A stretch of DNA of 64,000 nucleotides from Bradyrhizobium sp. 186 (GCF_023101685.1 NZ_CP082164.1:9827001-9891000), one strand, 5' to 3'; counted from the stretch's first letter, positions 9,317-18,395 are shown. Notes: generated by a model not told the origin, from the sequence alone. Numbers and translations are program-made.

Positions 9317-11128
9317 ATGACGACCGTCCCCATTTCCAACATCCGCAATTTCTCCATCGTCGCCCATATCGACCATGGCAAATCGACGCTGGCCGACCGC
9401 CTGATCCAGATGACCGGCGGCCTCTCCGACCGCGAAATGGCCGGCAAGGAGCAGGTGCTCGATTCCATGGACATCGAGCGCGAGCGCGGCATCACCATCA
9501 AGGCGCAGACGGTCCGCCTCACCTACCACGCCAAGGACGGCAAGGATTACATCTTCAACCTGATGGACACGCCCGGCCATGTCGACTTCGCCTACGAAGT
9601 CTCGCGGTCGCTGGCGGCGTGCGAGGGTTCCCTGCTGGTGGTCGACGCCAGCCAGGGCGTCGAGGCGCAGACGCTCGCCAACGTCTACCAGGCGCTCGAC
9701 AACAATCACGAGATCGTTCCGGTCCTGAACAAGGTCGACCTTCCGGCCGCTGAGCCCGAGAAGGTCAAGCAGCAGATCGAGGACGTCATCGGCATCGATG
9801 CCTCCGACGCGGTGATGATCTCCGCCAAGACCGGCCTCGGCGTGCCCGACGTGCTCGAGGCCATCGTCACCCGCCTGCCGCCGCCGAACGGCGACCGCGC
9901 TGCGACCCTGAAGGCGCTGCTGGTCGACAGCTGGTACGACGTCTATCTCGGCGTTGTCGTGCTGATCCGCGTCGTCGACGGCGTGATGAAGAAGGGCAGC
10001 CGCGTCCGCATGATGGGCACGGGTGCGGCCTATGACGTCGAGCGCGTCGGCTTCTTCACGCCGAAGATGACGCAGGTCGACGAACTCGGGCCGGGCGAAA
10101 TCGGCTTCATCACCGCCGCGATCAAGGAAGTCGCCGACACCCGCGTCGGCGACACCATCACCGACGACCGTAAGCCGATCACCGAAATGCTGCCGGGCTT
10201 CAAGCCGGCGATCCCCGTGGTGTTCTGCGGCCTGTTCCCGGTCGACGCCGACGACTTCGAGACGCTGCGCGCCGCGATGGGCAAGCTGCGTCTCAACGAT
10301 GCCAGCTTCTCGTTCGAGATGGAGACCTCCGCTGCGCTCGGCTTCGGCTTCCGCTGCGGCTTCCTCGGGCTGTTGCACCTGGAGATCATCCAGGAGCGGC
10401 TGTCGCGCGAATTCGACCTCAATTTGATCGCGACCGCGCCGAGCGTGATCTACAAGATGAAGCTCAACGACGGCACCGAGATCGAGATCCACAATCCCGT
10501 CGACATGCCCGACGTGGTCAAGATCGCCGAGATCCAGGAACCCTGGATCGAAGCGACGATCCTCACACCCGACGAGTATCTCGGCAGCGTCTTGAAGCTG
10601 TGCCAGGACCGGCGCGGCTCGCAGAAGGAGCTGACCTATGTCGGCTCCCGCGCGATGGTGAAATACGATTTGCCGCTCAACGAAGTGGTGTTCGATTTCT
10701 ACGACCGCCTGAAGTCGGTCTCCAAGGGCTACGCCTCGTTCGACTATCATCTGACCGACTACAAGCCGGCCGATCTCGTCAAGATGCAGATCCTGGTCAA
10801 CAACGAACCGGTCGATGCGCTCTCGATGCTGGTGCATCGGACCCGCGCCGAAGGCCGCGGCCGCGCCATGGTCGAGCGGATGAAGGAGCTGATCCCGCCG
10901 CACATGTTCCAGATCCCGATCCAGGCCGCGATCGGCGGCAAGGTGATCGCCCGCGAAACCGTGCGCGCGCTGCGCAAGGACGTCACCGCAAAGTGCTACG
11001 GCGGCGACATCACGCGAAAGCGCAAGCTTCTGGAGAAGCAGAAGGAAGGCAAGAAGAAGATGCGGCAGTTCGGCAAGGTCGACATCCCGCAGGAAGCTTT
11101 TATTGCCGCGCTGAAGGTGGATAGCTGA
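9317..11128 (+). CDS. lepA: Elongation factor 4 (LepA), ribosome back-translocase GTPase
   Basis: The 603-residue protein shows all G motifs: [33 protein letters not shown] and SAKTG. The EF-G-like domains and the LepA-specific C-terminal domain ([29 protein letters not shown]) follow. ATG 9317 starts [23 protein letters not shown] as in the family; the in-frame GTG/ATG at 9278 is upstream noise. A decayed copy of the last 130 bases of this gene is found at about 11955–12035. Confidence 0.97.
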   Translation: MTTVPISNIRNFSIVAHIDHGKSTLADRLIQMTGGLSDREMAGKEQVLDSMDIERERGITIKAQTVRLTYHAKDGKDYIFNLMDTPGHVDFAYEVSRSLAACEGSLLVVDASQGVEAQTLANVYQALDNNHEIVPVLNKVDLPAAEPEKVKQQIEDVIGIDASDAVMISAKTGLGVPDVLEAIVTRLPPPNGDRAATLKALLVDSWYDVYLGVVVLIRVVDGVMKKGSRVRMMGTGAAYDVERVGFFTPKMTQVDELGPGEIGFITAAIKEVADTRVGDTITDDRKPITEMLPGFKPAIPVVFCGLFPVDADDFETLRAAMGKLRLNDASFSFEMETSAALGFGFRCGFLGLLHLEIIQERLSREFDLNLIATAPSVIYKMKLNDGTEIEIHNPVDMPDVVKIAEIQEPWIEATILTPDEYLGSVLKLCQDRRGSQKELTYVGSRAMVKYDLPLNEVVFDFYDRLKSVSKGYASFDYHLTDYKPADLVKMQILVNNEPVDALSMLVHRTRAEGRGRAMVERMKELIPPHMFQIPIQAAIGGKVIARETVRALRKDVTAKCYGGDITRKRKLLEKQKEGKKKMRQFGKVDIPQEAFIAALKVDS

Positions 11129-11720
11129 GGCGAAGGCTCGAGCCAGTTCGGGCGTGACGAGATTGGGGCCGGCCCGGGATATCGGCGACCGGCAAACAAA
11201 AATCTCGAAAACAACCCCATGCACAGTAGCCGGGGGCTTGTCGGCATTTGCCTTTTTCGATTTTACGAAATCCCATTTGACCCGTCGGGCAAAACACTGG
11301 CACGATGTCATCATCGCGGCTCGTGTGATCGGCCGATCGAAGAGGCGCAGTTCGACGGTCGACGTCGCGTTGAGGTCTTCATTTGCGCGCTGGACGTCTG
11401 TCAGCCCGTCATCCCCGCGCAATGGCGAAGCCATTGTCGCTGGAGGTGCGAACCCGGCGGTGCAACGCACCGCTGGGTGAGCCTCGAAGGATGAACGGCC
11501 ATGACGCGGCAGCGGGGCCGTCGCCCTTCGAGGCTCGCCGAAGAGGCGAGCACCTTATCAGGGTGACGGAGATAGAGCTGCGCTTGTCGGAACTACGAAA
11601 AGCGTCAACCGCCACTTCCTCTCCGCTTTCGATTGAACCCGATCAGAGGCCCACGACACTATCCCCTGCATAGTGAACAGCCTCGCCCATCCAAGGGGGC
11701 GATGCGGGGGAATGTCTGTC
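11129..11720. other. Intergenic stretch downstream of lepA made of repeats, no gene seen
   Basis: There is no convincing gene in about 590 bases. It holds the repeat described at 11231, a palindromic segment at about 11400–11572 (cctcgaaggatgaacggcc facing ggccgtcgcccttcgaggctcgcc), and, from about 11632, sequence shared with the second copy of the small membrane-protein cassette (ttgaacccga…cgacactat). Open frames here on both strands have no ribosome site or family features. Confidence 0.5.
11231..11332. repeat. Dispersed intergenic repeat, copy 1 (second copy at 24707)
   Basis: About 100 bases match 24707–24806 closely. Shared stretches include ggcttgtcggcatt, gcctttttcgattttacgaa, cccgtcgggcaaaaca and tgatcgg, with scattered substitutions. 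It contains the small palindrome cccgtcggg. The two copies lie in the same orientation about 13.5 kb apart and bracket the accessory region. Confidence 0.75.
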
Positions 11721-11990
11721 ATGCGAAAGCGAAACTGGCGATTGATTGCCGTCGGCACGGTAGTGCTGGTGCTCGCAATCTTGTTCTTCCTGTCCATGCG
11801 CGACATGACGCTGTGGTCCAATGATCCTGTCGCCCTGATGCGGACGGTCGGGCAAGTCTCGGGCGCTGTCGGCGGCATCAGCCTCGTCATGATCGTCTTC
11901 GGTCTGATCGGCAGGAAAGTGCCGGCCTGACAAAGCGTCATTCCGGAAGGTTGGGCTACGGCGGCGCATCACGCGCAAGCTTCTGGAATT
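11632..11990. repeat. Duplicated cassette, copy 1 (small membrane-protein gene plus flanks)
   Basis: From ttgaacccga to catcacgcg this segment matches about 20698–21030. The match covers the whole 69-codon gene, about 60–90 bases upstream and the downstream stretch ctgacaaagcgtcattccggaaggt. The match is direct and nearly complete inside the gene but patchy upstream, as expected of an older duplication with selection on the coding part. Confidence 0.75.
11721..11930 (+). CDS. Small two-TM membrane protein of unknown function, copy 1
   Basis: The 69-residue protein starts MRKRNWRLIAVGTVV and has two hydrophobic segments (about residues 8–24 and 46–63) and a short polar loop (MRDMTLWSNDPVALMR). 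Copy 2 at 20776 is identical at 64 of 69 positions, and the conserved start shared by both copies is ATG 11721 (another ATG lies at 11712). The five amino-acid differences keep the frame, which argues the protein is or was made. I do not recognise the family. Confidence 0.6.
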   Translation: MRKRNWRLIAVGTVVLVLAILFFLSMRDMTLWSNDPVALMRTVGQVSGAVGGISLVMIVFGLIGRKVPA

Positions 11991-12040
11991 TTCGGAAGTC
12001 CGCTTCGTTCCGGAAGCTGTCGTCGCCGCGAAGTCGCATT
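11953..12040 (+). pseudogene. Degenerate copy of the lepA 3' end
   Basis: Starting at gctacggcggcg-catcacgc and gcaagcttctgga, this region follows lepA bases about 10996–11040 with a six-base gap. It then follows lepA's final part with many changes: ttcggaagtcc…ccggaagctgtcgtcgccgcg against ttcggcaaggtcg…caggaagcttttattgccgcg. It is not open. Its place, about 830 bases past the intact lepA stop, suggests an insertion or tandem duplication at the lepA end. Alignment was done by eye. Confidence 0.5.
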
Positions 12041-12240
12041 ATGACCCAACTCGGAAATTGGCTGCGTACGCGGCGTCACGATCCAAATGCCAAGCCCTAG
12101 GGGATTAGTGGGCATGAATTTCGTGAAGGCTGTCGCCGCGGCAGCCTTCAGAATGTAGTCGGCTCGCATTTCAATTGGAGCAGAGCTGATCTGCCGTGGC
12201 TTTGTGGTAGACTGCAGTCGCTACCCCTAGGAACCGAGCC
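12041..12240. other. Upstream region of the cyclase gene, no gene seen
   Basis: About 200 bases between the lepA remnant and the cyclase start. I find no gene; it presumably carries the cyclase promoter. Base composition is visibly lower in GC than lepA. Confidence 0.4.
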
Positions 12241-14031
12241 GTGGTGAAGCAGCGCGTTGACAGAAAACTTGTTGCAATCCTGGCCGCCGATGTGGCCGGG
12301 TACAGCCGATTGATCGGCGCTGATGAGGAAGGCACCCTGGCGCGGCTCGGGATGTTGCGTCACAAGCTAATCGATCCCGCGATCGGCAATCATCACGGCC
12401 GCATCGTGAAGACAACCGGCGACGGTATATTGGTGGAATTCGCGAGCCCGGTAAACGCGGTGCGCTGCGCGATCGCGGTGCAGCGCGGTATCGCTCCCCT
12501 GAACGCCAAACTGGCGCCAGAGCAGTGGATGAACTTCCGCATCGGAATCAATGTCAGCGATGTCGTAGTCGAGGGGGATGATTTGCTCGGCGACGGTGTC
12601 AATATCGCCGCTCGCCTCGAAGGCATCGCCGAGCCCGGAGGAATCTGCCTCTCCGAGGATGTCTATCGTCAGGTTCGGGGTAAAATCGCTGCGGAGTTCG
12701 TCGACCTCGGCGAGCAAGGCCTCAAGAATATCGTGCGCCCGGTACGCGCGTATCGCATCGACATTAGGAATGCGAACGGCCCCGGACGCGCCCGTTCGCC
12801 TGGTGCCGCGCAGGCTGGCGCGCGAAAGCCTGCGCTTGCCCTTCCGGACATGCCCTCGATCGCTGTCTTGCCCTTCACCAACATGAGCGGCGATCCCGAA
12901 CAGGAGTATTTCGCGGACGGCGTGGTCGAGGACATCGTCACCGGGCTTTCGCGCATCAAGTGGCTGTTCGTCGTCGCCCGCAATTCGAGCTTCGTCTACA
13001 AGGGCAAGGCGGTGGACGTGAAGCAGGTCGGGCGCGAGCTCGGCGTGCGCTACGTGCTTGAGGGCGGCGTGCGCCGGGCAGGGAGCCATGTTCGTATTAC
13101 CGGACAGCTCATCGAGGCCGAGACCGGAGTTCATCTCTGGGCCGAGCGCTATGACCGATCGCTCGACGACATCTTCGCCCTGCAGGACGAGATCACTATG
13201 AGCGTTGTCGGCTCCATTGAGCCAAACCTCAGGAGAGCCGAGATCGAGCGCGTCAAGCGCCAGCGGCCCGACAGCCTCGATGCTTATGATCTCTTCCTGC
13301 GGGCTCTGCCGAACATTTACACCCCGATGCCGCAGGACGCGGCGAGAGCGATTCCGCTGCTGGAGAAAGCGATCGAGCTCGAGCCTGGCTATGCAAGCGC
13401 GCAGGCCGCTCTGGCCTGGTGCTACCACCATCGCTTCGCTCGCGGAGGGTCGCGCGAGGAGGATCGCAGGGCCGCCATTCACCATGCTCGCGCGGCGACG
13501 TCGCATGGCGGCGACGATGCGACAACGCTTGCGATGGCCGGGTTCGTCATCTGGATGGACGAACGTGACGACGTGGCGGCGCTTAAGCTCTTTGACCGCG
13601 CCTTGGCGCTCAGCAACTCCAACATCTTTGCGCTTGCTTGCAGCTCCGTGCCCCTCGCCTGGATGGGAAAGACCGAGGTAGCAGCCGAACGGGCGCAGCG
13701 GGCGCTGCGGCTCAGTCCGTTCGATCCCTTGAATTTTCTGCCGAACTGCGCTCTTGCGATCGCATACTTCCATGCCGAGCGGTACGCGGAGGCAGCCGAT
13801 GCGGCGCAGAGCGCAATCGAATCTACGCCGCGTTTCAGCTTTCCTCATGCCTATCTGGCGGCCGCGCTTGTTCGACTGGGACGCGGCGAGGAGGCGAAAG
13901 CTGCGGCGCAGCAGGTGCTCGCGCTCCAACCAACCTTCACCGTCCGCGGCGTGTCCGCCATCGTGGGACATGAACCCGCGGTGTTCTCTGCCTTTGCCGA
14001 AGCCTGGCGCGAAGCAGGGCTGCCAGAGTGA
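12241..14031 (+). CDS. Class III adenylate/guanylate cyclase with TolB-like and TPR regions
   Basis: The 596-residue protein starts with GTG. Residues about 8–170 form a class III nucleotide cyclase domain (LAADVAGYSRLIG with a metal Asp, TTGDGILVEF with the second metal Asp, NIAARLEGIAEPGGICLS). A linker leads to a TolB-N-like segment (PSIAVLPFTNMSGDPEQEYFADGVVEDIVTGLSRI). The rest is TPR-like helical repeats. This layout is strongly expanded in Bradyrhizobium. It likely makes cAMP in the cytoplasm, with the C-terminus as sensor; the stimulus is unknown. It stands alone in the accessory stretch. Confidence 0.87.
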   Translation: MVKQRVDRKLVAILAADVAGYSRLIGADEEGTLARLGMLRHKLIDPAIGNHHGRIVKTTGDGILVEFASPVNAVRCAIAVQRGIAPLNAKLAPEQWMNFRIGINVSDVVVEGDDLLGDGVNIAARLEGIAEPGGICLSEDVYRQVRGKIAAEFVDLGEQGLKNIVRPVRAYRIDIRNANGPGRARSPGAAQAGARKPALALPDMPSIAVLPFTNMSGDPEQEYFADGVVEDIVTGLSRIKWLFVVARNSSFVYKGKAVDVKQVGRELGVRYVLEGGVRRAGSHVRITGQLIEAETGVHLWAERYDRSLDDIFALQDEITMSVVGSIEPNLRRAEIERVKRQRPDSLDAYDLFLRALPNIYTPMPQDAARAIPLLEKAIELEPGYASAQAALAWCYHHRFARGGSREEDRRAAIHHARAATSHGGDDATTLAMAGFVIWMDERDDVAALKLFDRALALSNSNIFALACSSVPLAWMGKTEVAAERAQRALRLSPFDPLNFLPNCALAIAYFHAERYAEAADAAQSAIESTPRFSFPHAYLAAALVRLGRGEEAKAAAQQVLALQPTFTVRGVSAIVGHEPAVFSAFAEAWREAGLPE

Positions 14032-14154
14032 GGGCGCGCCGACACCGGGATGCAGAGTCCGCTTCTGTGCCCATCGCGTCAGTGGGCGCAGTGCGGCGAC
14101 TTGTCCGGAGCCGGGAGTAGACCGGAAGTCGTCGTCTGAGGAGCAAGCCGTTAT

Positions 14155-14183
14155 TGGCGGTCTCTCGGTTATGTAGACCGCCA
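14155..14183 (+). terminator. Hairpin downstream of the cyclase gene
   Basis: A perfect 9-bp stem (tggcggtct / agaccgcca) closes an 11-base loop, about 125 bases after the cyclase stop. There is no T run after it, so it could be a Rho-dependent or processing structure rather than a classic terminator. Confidence 0.35.
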
Positions 14184-14267
14184 GGGACGCGGGCTTGCGA
14201 CAGTGGCGCGAAATATAGCCTTTGACCCTTGGCATCCCATGTCAGCGGGCGATCGCAATTGATTGCG

Positions 14268-14420
14268 TCAGCGTGCGTTGTACTGCCTACGAACGATCGG
14301 CGCCGGATGGTCCGGGTAGATACCCGGCATCGACGGTAGGTTGCTGACGCGACTGCTGAGCGCGTCGAGCATCCGCCGGATCGCGTCGACGTTGTTCGTC
14401 ATGCTGTAAAGGCTGCACAT
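14268..14420 (-). pseudogene. Truncated SOS-response-associated peptidase (SRAP/YedK) fragment
   Basis: From ATG 14420, preceded by gagga at a normal spacing, the frame reads MCSLYSMTNNVDAIRRM, then NLPSMPGIYPDHPAPIVR and a stop after 50 codons. This is the first quarter of a SRAP (HMCES/YedK) protein, including the catalytic Cys2 that crosslinks abasic sites in single-stranded DNA. The family is usually 200–260 residues. The match ends abruptly after PIVR, so the rest has been lost. An IS1182-type element sits 140 bases upstream of its start. Confidence 0.7.
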
Positions 14421-14561
14421 CGTCAGTCCTCGGATAAGTGGTGTGCCAGCGGCGCGAGCTGCTGCAGCTTCGCCGACGCGCATCGTCCAGCCTTTTCGTT
14501 CATTGCTGCCTCCACGGCTATAAAATGAACTAGCCCGTAACTCGCGAGCGAGCCGTTCTAG

Positions 14562-16040
14562 GAGCCTGTCCGAGTAATCGGATTTTTCTCGACGAAGCAC
14601 AAGCGTCGTGATTCAAACGGCGGATGAGCAAGACATTTCGTCCTTGGGACGTTGATCAGGTTTGGCTGCTGCCGCCGTCGGTCCAGGATTTGGTGCCTCC
14701 CGGGCACGTGGCCCACTTTGTTCGCGACACGGTTCGCACGGGTTTGGACCTGTCGGCGATCATGGATGCCTACGACGAGGAGCGCGGCTTTCCGCCCTAT
14801 CATCCTGGCATGATGGTGGCGCTGCTGCTTTATGCTTACAGCCAGGGGATCTACTCGTCGCGCAGGATCGCTCGGGGCTGCGAGGAGCGGCTGGATTTTG
14901 CGGCAGTAACGGGGATGCAGCGTCCGGACTTCCGCACGATCAGCGAGTTCCGCAAGCGCCATCTGGCCGCGCTATCGGGCCTGTTCCGGCAGGTCTTGAA
15001 GCTGTGCCGCGAGGCCGGCCTTGTGAAGCTTGGCCATGTGGCGCTCGATGGCACCAAGATCAAGGCCAATGCCGGGATCAACAAGGCGATGAGCTATGGC
15101 CGGATGAAAGAGGCCGAACCGAGGCTTGCTGCCGAAGTCCAACGCTGGTTCGCCGAAGCCGCTCAGACCGACAAGGCCGAGGACCGCCAGTTCGGAGCCT
15201 TGAAGCGCGGCGACGAGATGCCGGACTGGATGGCCAATAAAGAGAAGCGGCTCGAGAAGATCCGGGCCGCCAAGGCCGCGCTGGAAGCCGAAGCCAAGGC
15301 TGCTGCCGAAACCAAAGCCGCCTCGAAGCCGGACGACGACGGCTCCGGCGACGGCGGCAGGGGCCGGCCGGGACGCAAGTCCAAGCCTGTCACGGCAGAG
15401 CCGAGCGACAAGGCGCAACGCAACTTCACCGATCCCGACAGCCGCGTGATGCCGACCAAAAACGGCTTCATCCAGGGCTACAACGCACAGGCCGCCGTCG
15501 ATGGCGCCCATCAGATCATCGTGGCGCACACGCTGACCAACTCGCCGAGCGATCAGGCGCAGCTCGCACCCTTGCTCGATGCCATCAAAGCCAATCTCGG
15601 GACGAACCCGGATGAAGCATCGGCCGATGCGGGCTATTGCTCGCAAGCCAATCTTCGCACGCTCGTTCGACGCCGGATCGAGGGCTACGTCGCCACTGGA
15701 CGGCAAAAGCACGGCACCAAGGCGGCCACGGCAAAAAGGAAGCTCAAATCCGGCACGCTGATCGCCAGAATGAGCACAAAGCTCAAGCGCGCAGGCTATC
15801 GAAGCCGGTATCGATTGCGAAAACAGATCGTCGAGCCCGTCTTCGGCCAGATCAAGCAGGCAAGAGGCTTCCGCCAGTTCCTCCTGCGCGGCATCGACAA
15901 GGTCAAAGCCGAATGGGCCATGATCTGCACCGCCCACAACCTCACAAAACTCGCAGCAGTACGCTAAGGAGAAACTTGTCTCCAAAAAAACGCTCAGAAC
16001 TCGATTCGCTTGATCCCAAGTCCATTACCGGGACAGGCTC
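14562..16040 (+). mobile_element. IS1182-type insertion sequence
   Basis: Terminal inverted repeats match: left gagcctgtccgagtaatcgga from 14562, right ending in ccggtaatgg-type complement gggacaggctc at 16040, identical over the outer 10 bases and similar over about 20. CTAG is present immediately outside both ends (14558–14561 and 16041–16044), either as a 4-bp target duplication or as part of the ends. One full-length transposase gene fills the interior, so the element looks complete and possibly active. Confidence 0.85.
14624..15967 (+). CDS. IS1182-family transposase (DDE)
   Basis: The 447-residue protein has a DUF772-type N-terminal domain (PYHPGMMVALLLYAYSQGIYSSRRI), then the DDE catalytic core with Asp in VALDGTKIKANA, Asp in ASADAGYC and Glu in VEPVFGQIKQARGFRQF. 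An Ala/Lys-rich insert separates the first Asp from the rest. The frame is intact. Ribosome-site sequence is weak (cggatgagc). It is flanked by the inverted repeats of the element. Confidence 0.9.
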   Translation: MSKTFRPWDVDQVWLLPPSVQDLVPPGHVAHFVRDTVRTGLDLSAIMDAYDEERGFPPYHPGMMVALLLYAYSQGIYSSRRIARGCEERLDFAAVTGMQRPDFRTISEFRKRHLAALSGLFRQVLKLCREAGLVKLGHVALDGTKIKANAGINKAMSYGRMKEAEPRLAAEVQRWFAEAAQTDKAEDRQFGALKRGDEMPDWMANKEKRLEKIRAAKAALEAEAKAAAETKAASKPDDDGSGDGGRGRPGRKSKPVTAEPSDKAQRNFTDPDSRVMPTKNGFIQGYNAQAAVDGAHQIIVAHTLTNSPSDQAQLAPLLDAIKANLGTNPDEASADAGYCSQANLRTLVRRRIEGYVATGRQKHGTKAATAKRKLKSGTLIARMSTKLKRAGYRSRYRLRKQIVEPVFGQIKQARGFRQFLLRGIDKVKAEWAMICTAHNLTKLAAVR

Positions 16041-16177
16041 CTAGCGAGTGGTCTCCGTCGCCCGAGAGTCTTGAGGTTGTCACTGGTCGTCTGCGTTTAG
16101 CTAAAATTTTCCTGTGTCAATTTAAGCGTCCTTTATCCGCTTGAAGCTACCTATCGGGAAAACGTGGCAAGTCTTCG

Positions 16178-17509
16178 GTGAGGAACATGACCTTTAGGAA
16201 GATCTGCAGTCGCTCCTTCAGCGCTTCGCGATATCTAAACGAGTGCGCTCGGTGCTGCCTAAACCGGAGCAGCCTGATCCGACGGTTCTCACGAGACCAG
16301 TCCGGCAGCTACGTCATTCTATCTGCGTTGTTGATGCCTGTTCTGGTTGGCACGGCCGGTCTCGGCACCGAGGTTGGATGGTGGTACTACAAGCATAAGA
16401 ACATGCAGAGTGCGGCGGACTCAGGCGCGGTGAGTGCGGCAACCGCTGTAACTGCCGGCACTGATTTGCTCTCCGAAGCCAACGCAGTCACGGCGAGCTA
16501 CGGCTACGCGAATGCGGTGAGCAACGTTACTGTTGCGGTGAACCAGCCGCCGAAGACAGGCAATTATACTTCAAATCCGCAAGCGGTCGAAGTCATCGTC
16601 AGCCAGCTGCAACCGCGACTGCTATCAGCATTGTTCGGTTCAGATCCGATACTTATCACCGCACATGCTGTAGCACTGCCAAATTCCGGGACAGGCTGCG
16701 TGCTCGCGCTCAATTCGACGGCCAACCCAGCCGTGAACGTGAGCGGAGGCAACCAGCTCAATCTGATCAAATGCAATCTCTACAGCAACTCAAGCGCAAG
16801 CCCATCACTCAATGTCGCCGGTAGTGCCTCCGTCGCTGCCAACCAGGTCGGCGTGGTGGGTGACGTTTCCGGGGCCAGCAATATCACCGCGACCAATGGG
16901 GTCCGAACTCACATGAGGGCGGTGGCCGATCCCTACGCAAATGTCTCTCCCCCAGCGGAGCCGAGTTGCACCAACGCCAAGATCACGGTCAACTCCAATG
17001 GAAAGACAAATTCCCTCAGTCCTGGCTGCTACAGCGGCAGCATTACTGTCAATGCAGGTGCGACTCTAAACCTCGATCCGGGGATCTACTACCTGGACGG
17101 TGCTAATCTAAGCGTGGCTGGTAATGCCACGATCACCGGCACCGGTGTGACTCTGGTCTTTACGGGGTCGGGCAGCAACTGGGGCACAGCCTCCATTGGC
17201 AGCAATGCCGTCATTGATTTGACGGCCCCGACCGCCGGATCCACCAAGGGCATCGTCATCTATGGCGACCGAAAAATGCCCGCAGGAACTGCCTTCAATC
17301 TGACCGGTGGTGGCACGCAAAATTTTGGCGGCGCCATCTACCTGCCAAAGGCCAATCTGAGCTTCAGCGGCGGTAATGGGACGAGCACCTCCTGCACCAA
17401 GATCATCGCGGATACCTTGACATTCACTGGCACATCGAACGTTCAGGTTAACTGCTCTGCGCTCGGCACCGCCACGATCGGCGGCCAAACCGCGCAGCTC
17501 ATCGAATGA
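16178..17509 (+). CDS. TadG-like protein with extended C-terminal domain
   Basis: The 443-residue protein has a single N-terminal hydrophobic segment (SGSYVILSALLMPVLVGTAGLGTEVGWWYY) of the TadG/TadE type, then an outside region. The C-terminal half is rich in Gly, Asn, Thr and Ser with short repeating strands (SLSPGCYSGSITVNAGATLNLDPGI…), suggesting a right-handed β-helix. The start is GTG 16178 with ATG 16187 as alternative. Codon use is clearly less GC-rich than the chromosome around it. Two TadE-like genes follow with coupled starts, but no Tad ATPase, secretin or Flp pilin is in the window. Confidence 0.8.
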   Translation: MRNMTFRKICSRSFSASRYLNECARCCLNRSSLIRRFSRDQSGSYVILSALLMPVLVGTAGLGTEVGWWYYKHKNMQSAADSGAVSAATAVTAGTDLLSEANAVTASYGYANAVSNVTVAVNQPPKTGNYTSNPQAVEVIVSQLQPRLLSALFGSDPILITAHAVALPNSGTGCVLALNSTANPAVNVSGGNQLNLIKCNLYSNSSASPSLNVAGSASVAANQVGVVGDVSGASNITATNGVRTHMRAVADPYANVSPPAEPSCTNAKITVNSNGKTNSLSPGCYSGSITVNAGATLNLDPGIYYLDGANLSVAGNATITGTGVTLVFTGSGSNWGTASIGSNAVIDLTAPTAGSTKGIVIYGDRKMPAGTAFNLTGGGTQNFGGAIYLPKANLSFSGGNGTSTSCTKIIADTLTFTGTSNVQVNCSALGTATIGGQTAQLIE

Positions 17510-18021
17510 GGTTGGCCTCAATGAGACAAAATCTATCTCTTAAGAGCCAAGTTCGACCGTTTGACAGGGTCCGTGACCTCGTTCATGCCGCTGTTCGCGA
17601 TAAAAGCGGCGCAGCTGCAATCGAGTTCGCATTCATGATCCCGCTGCTATCCCTGATGGTGGTCTCAGTAAGTGATATTGGGCTAGCCGTTTATCGCAAA
17701 ATGCAAGTGGAGGATGCGGCGCAAGCCGGAGCTCAATACGCCATTGTGCACGGCTTTGACACGAGCGGCATTTCGAGCGCGGTAACGAGCGCTACGAATT
17801 CCACAGCCATCGCGGCGTCTCCAAGCCCTGTTCAATTTTGTGGCTGCCCCACGAGCACGGGAGTTAGCTCGGTTAGTTGCGGAACGGTCTGCACGGGCGG
17901 TGCGCAGGCCGGCACGTATGCGACGGTCTCGGCGCAGGCGACCTACTATACCCTGATCAACTATCAGATTGTCGCTGCCACCTACACCTACAACGCTCAA
18001 TCCACTGCGAGGCTGCAGTGA
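17506..18021 (+). CDS. TadE-like pseudopilin
   Basis: The 171-residue protein carries the TadE motif KSGAAAIEFAFMIPLLSLMVVSVSDIGLAVYRKMQVEDAA, with Glu at the +5-like position of the hydrophobic stretch, then a Ser/Thr-rich outside domain with two CxC/C pairs (FCGCPTSTGVSSVSCGTVC). The start ATGA overlaps the stop of the TadG-like gene. In Tad systems such proteins are minor pilins processed by TadV. Confidence 0.82.
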   Translation: MRLASMRQNLSLKSQVRPFDRVRDLVHAAVRDKSGAAAIEFAFMIPLLSLMVVSVSDIGLAVYRKMQVEDAAQAGAQYAIVHGFDTSGISSAVTSATNSTAIAASPSPVQFCGCPTSTGVSSVSCGTVCTGGAQAGTYATVSAQATYYTLINYQIVAATYTYNAQSTARLQ

Positions 18022-18395
18022 AAGTCACTGCGCTATGGCGAGACGAACGCGGCGCGTCGGCGCTCGAATTCGCGTTGACCGCCCCGGTCTTTTTTCTGTT
18101 CATATTTGGCATCATCGAGTTCGGACTGCTGTTTTGGACCCAGCTCGGTCTGCAACACGGGACCGAAATGGCGGCACGCTGCGCCAGCGTCAATCCGACG
18201 CTCTGCCCAGGCAGCAATGAAATCACGAGCTATGCTGCCCAGCAGGCATTCGGCCTGGATCTCCCAGCGCAGACGTTCACCTACGCCACGCCGACCTGTG
18301 GTAGTCAGGTCAGCGCAAGTTATACATTTCAGTTTCCGCAAGTGCTCAATCTCTCGCCGCTGATTCTGACAGCACAGGCGTGCTTTCCGAGTTAA
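18018..18395 (+). CDS. TadE-like pseudopilin, second
   Basis: The 125-residue protein starts with GTG 18018, overlapping the previous stop (GTGA). The motif ERGASALEFALTAPVFFLFIFGIIEFGLLFWTQLGLQHGTEMAARCA is typical of TadE. The C-terminal region contains three Cys that could form disulfides. It is the last gene of the coupled three-gene set. Confidence 0.82.
   Translation: MKVTALWRDERGASALEFALTAPVFFLFIFGIIEFGLLFWTQLGLQHGTEMAARCASVNPTLCPGSNEITSYAAQQAFGLDLPAQTFTYATPTCGSQVSASYTFQFPQVLNLSPLILTAQACFPS

Noticed and set aside
9239..11470. 743-codon open frame on the minus strand
   Set aside because: Antisense shadow of lepA; low-complexity composition and no ribosome site.
11558..11941. Similar minus-strand open frames here and at 20592–20996
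   Set aside because: Their similarity only reflects the duplicated cassette on the other strand. The plus-strand 69-residue frame has the better coding signs (TM pattern, start, substitutions).
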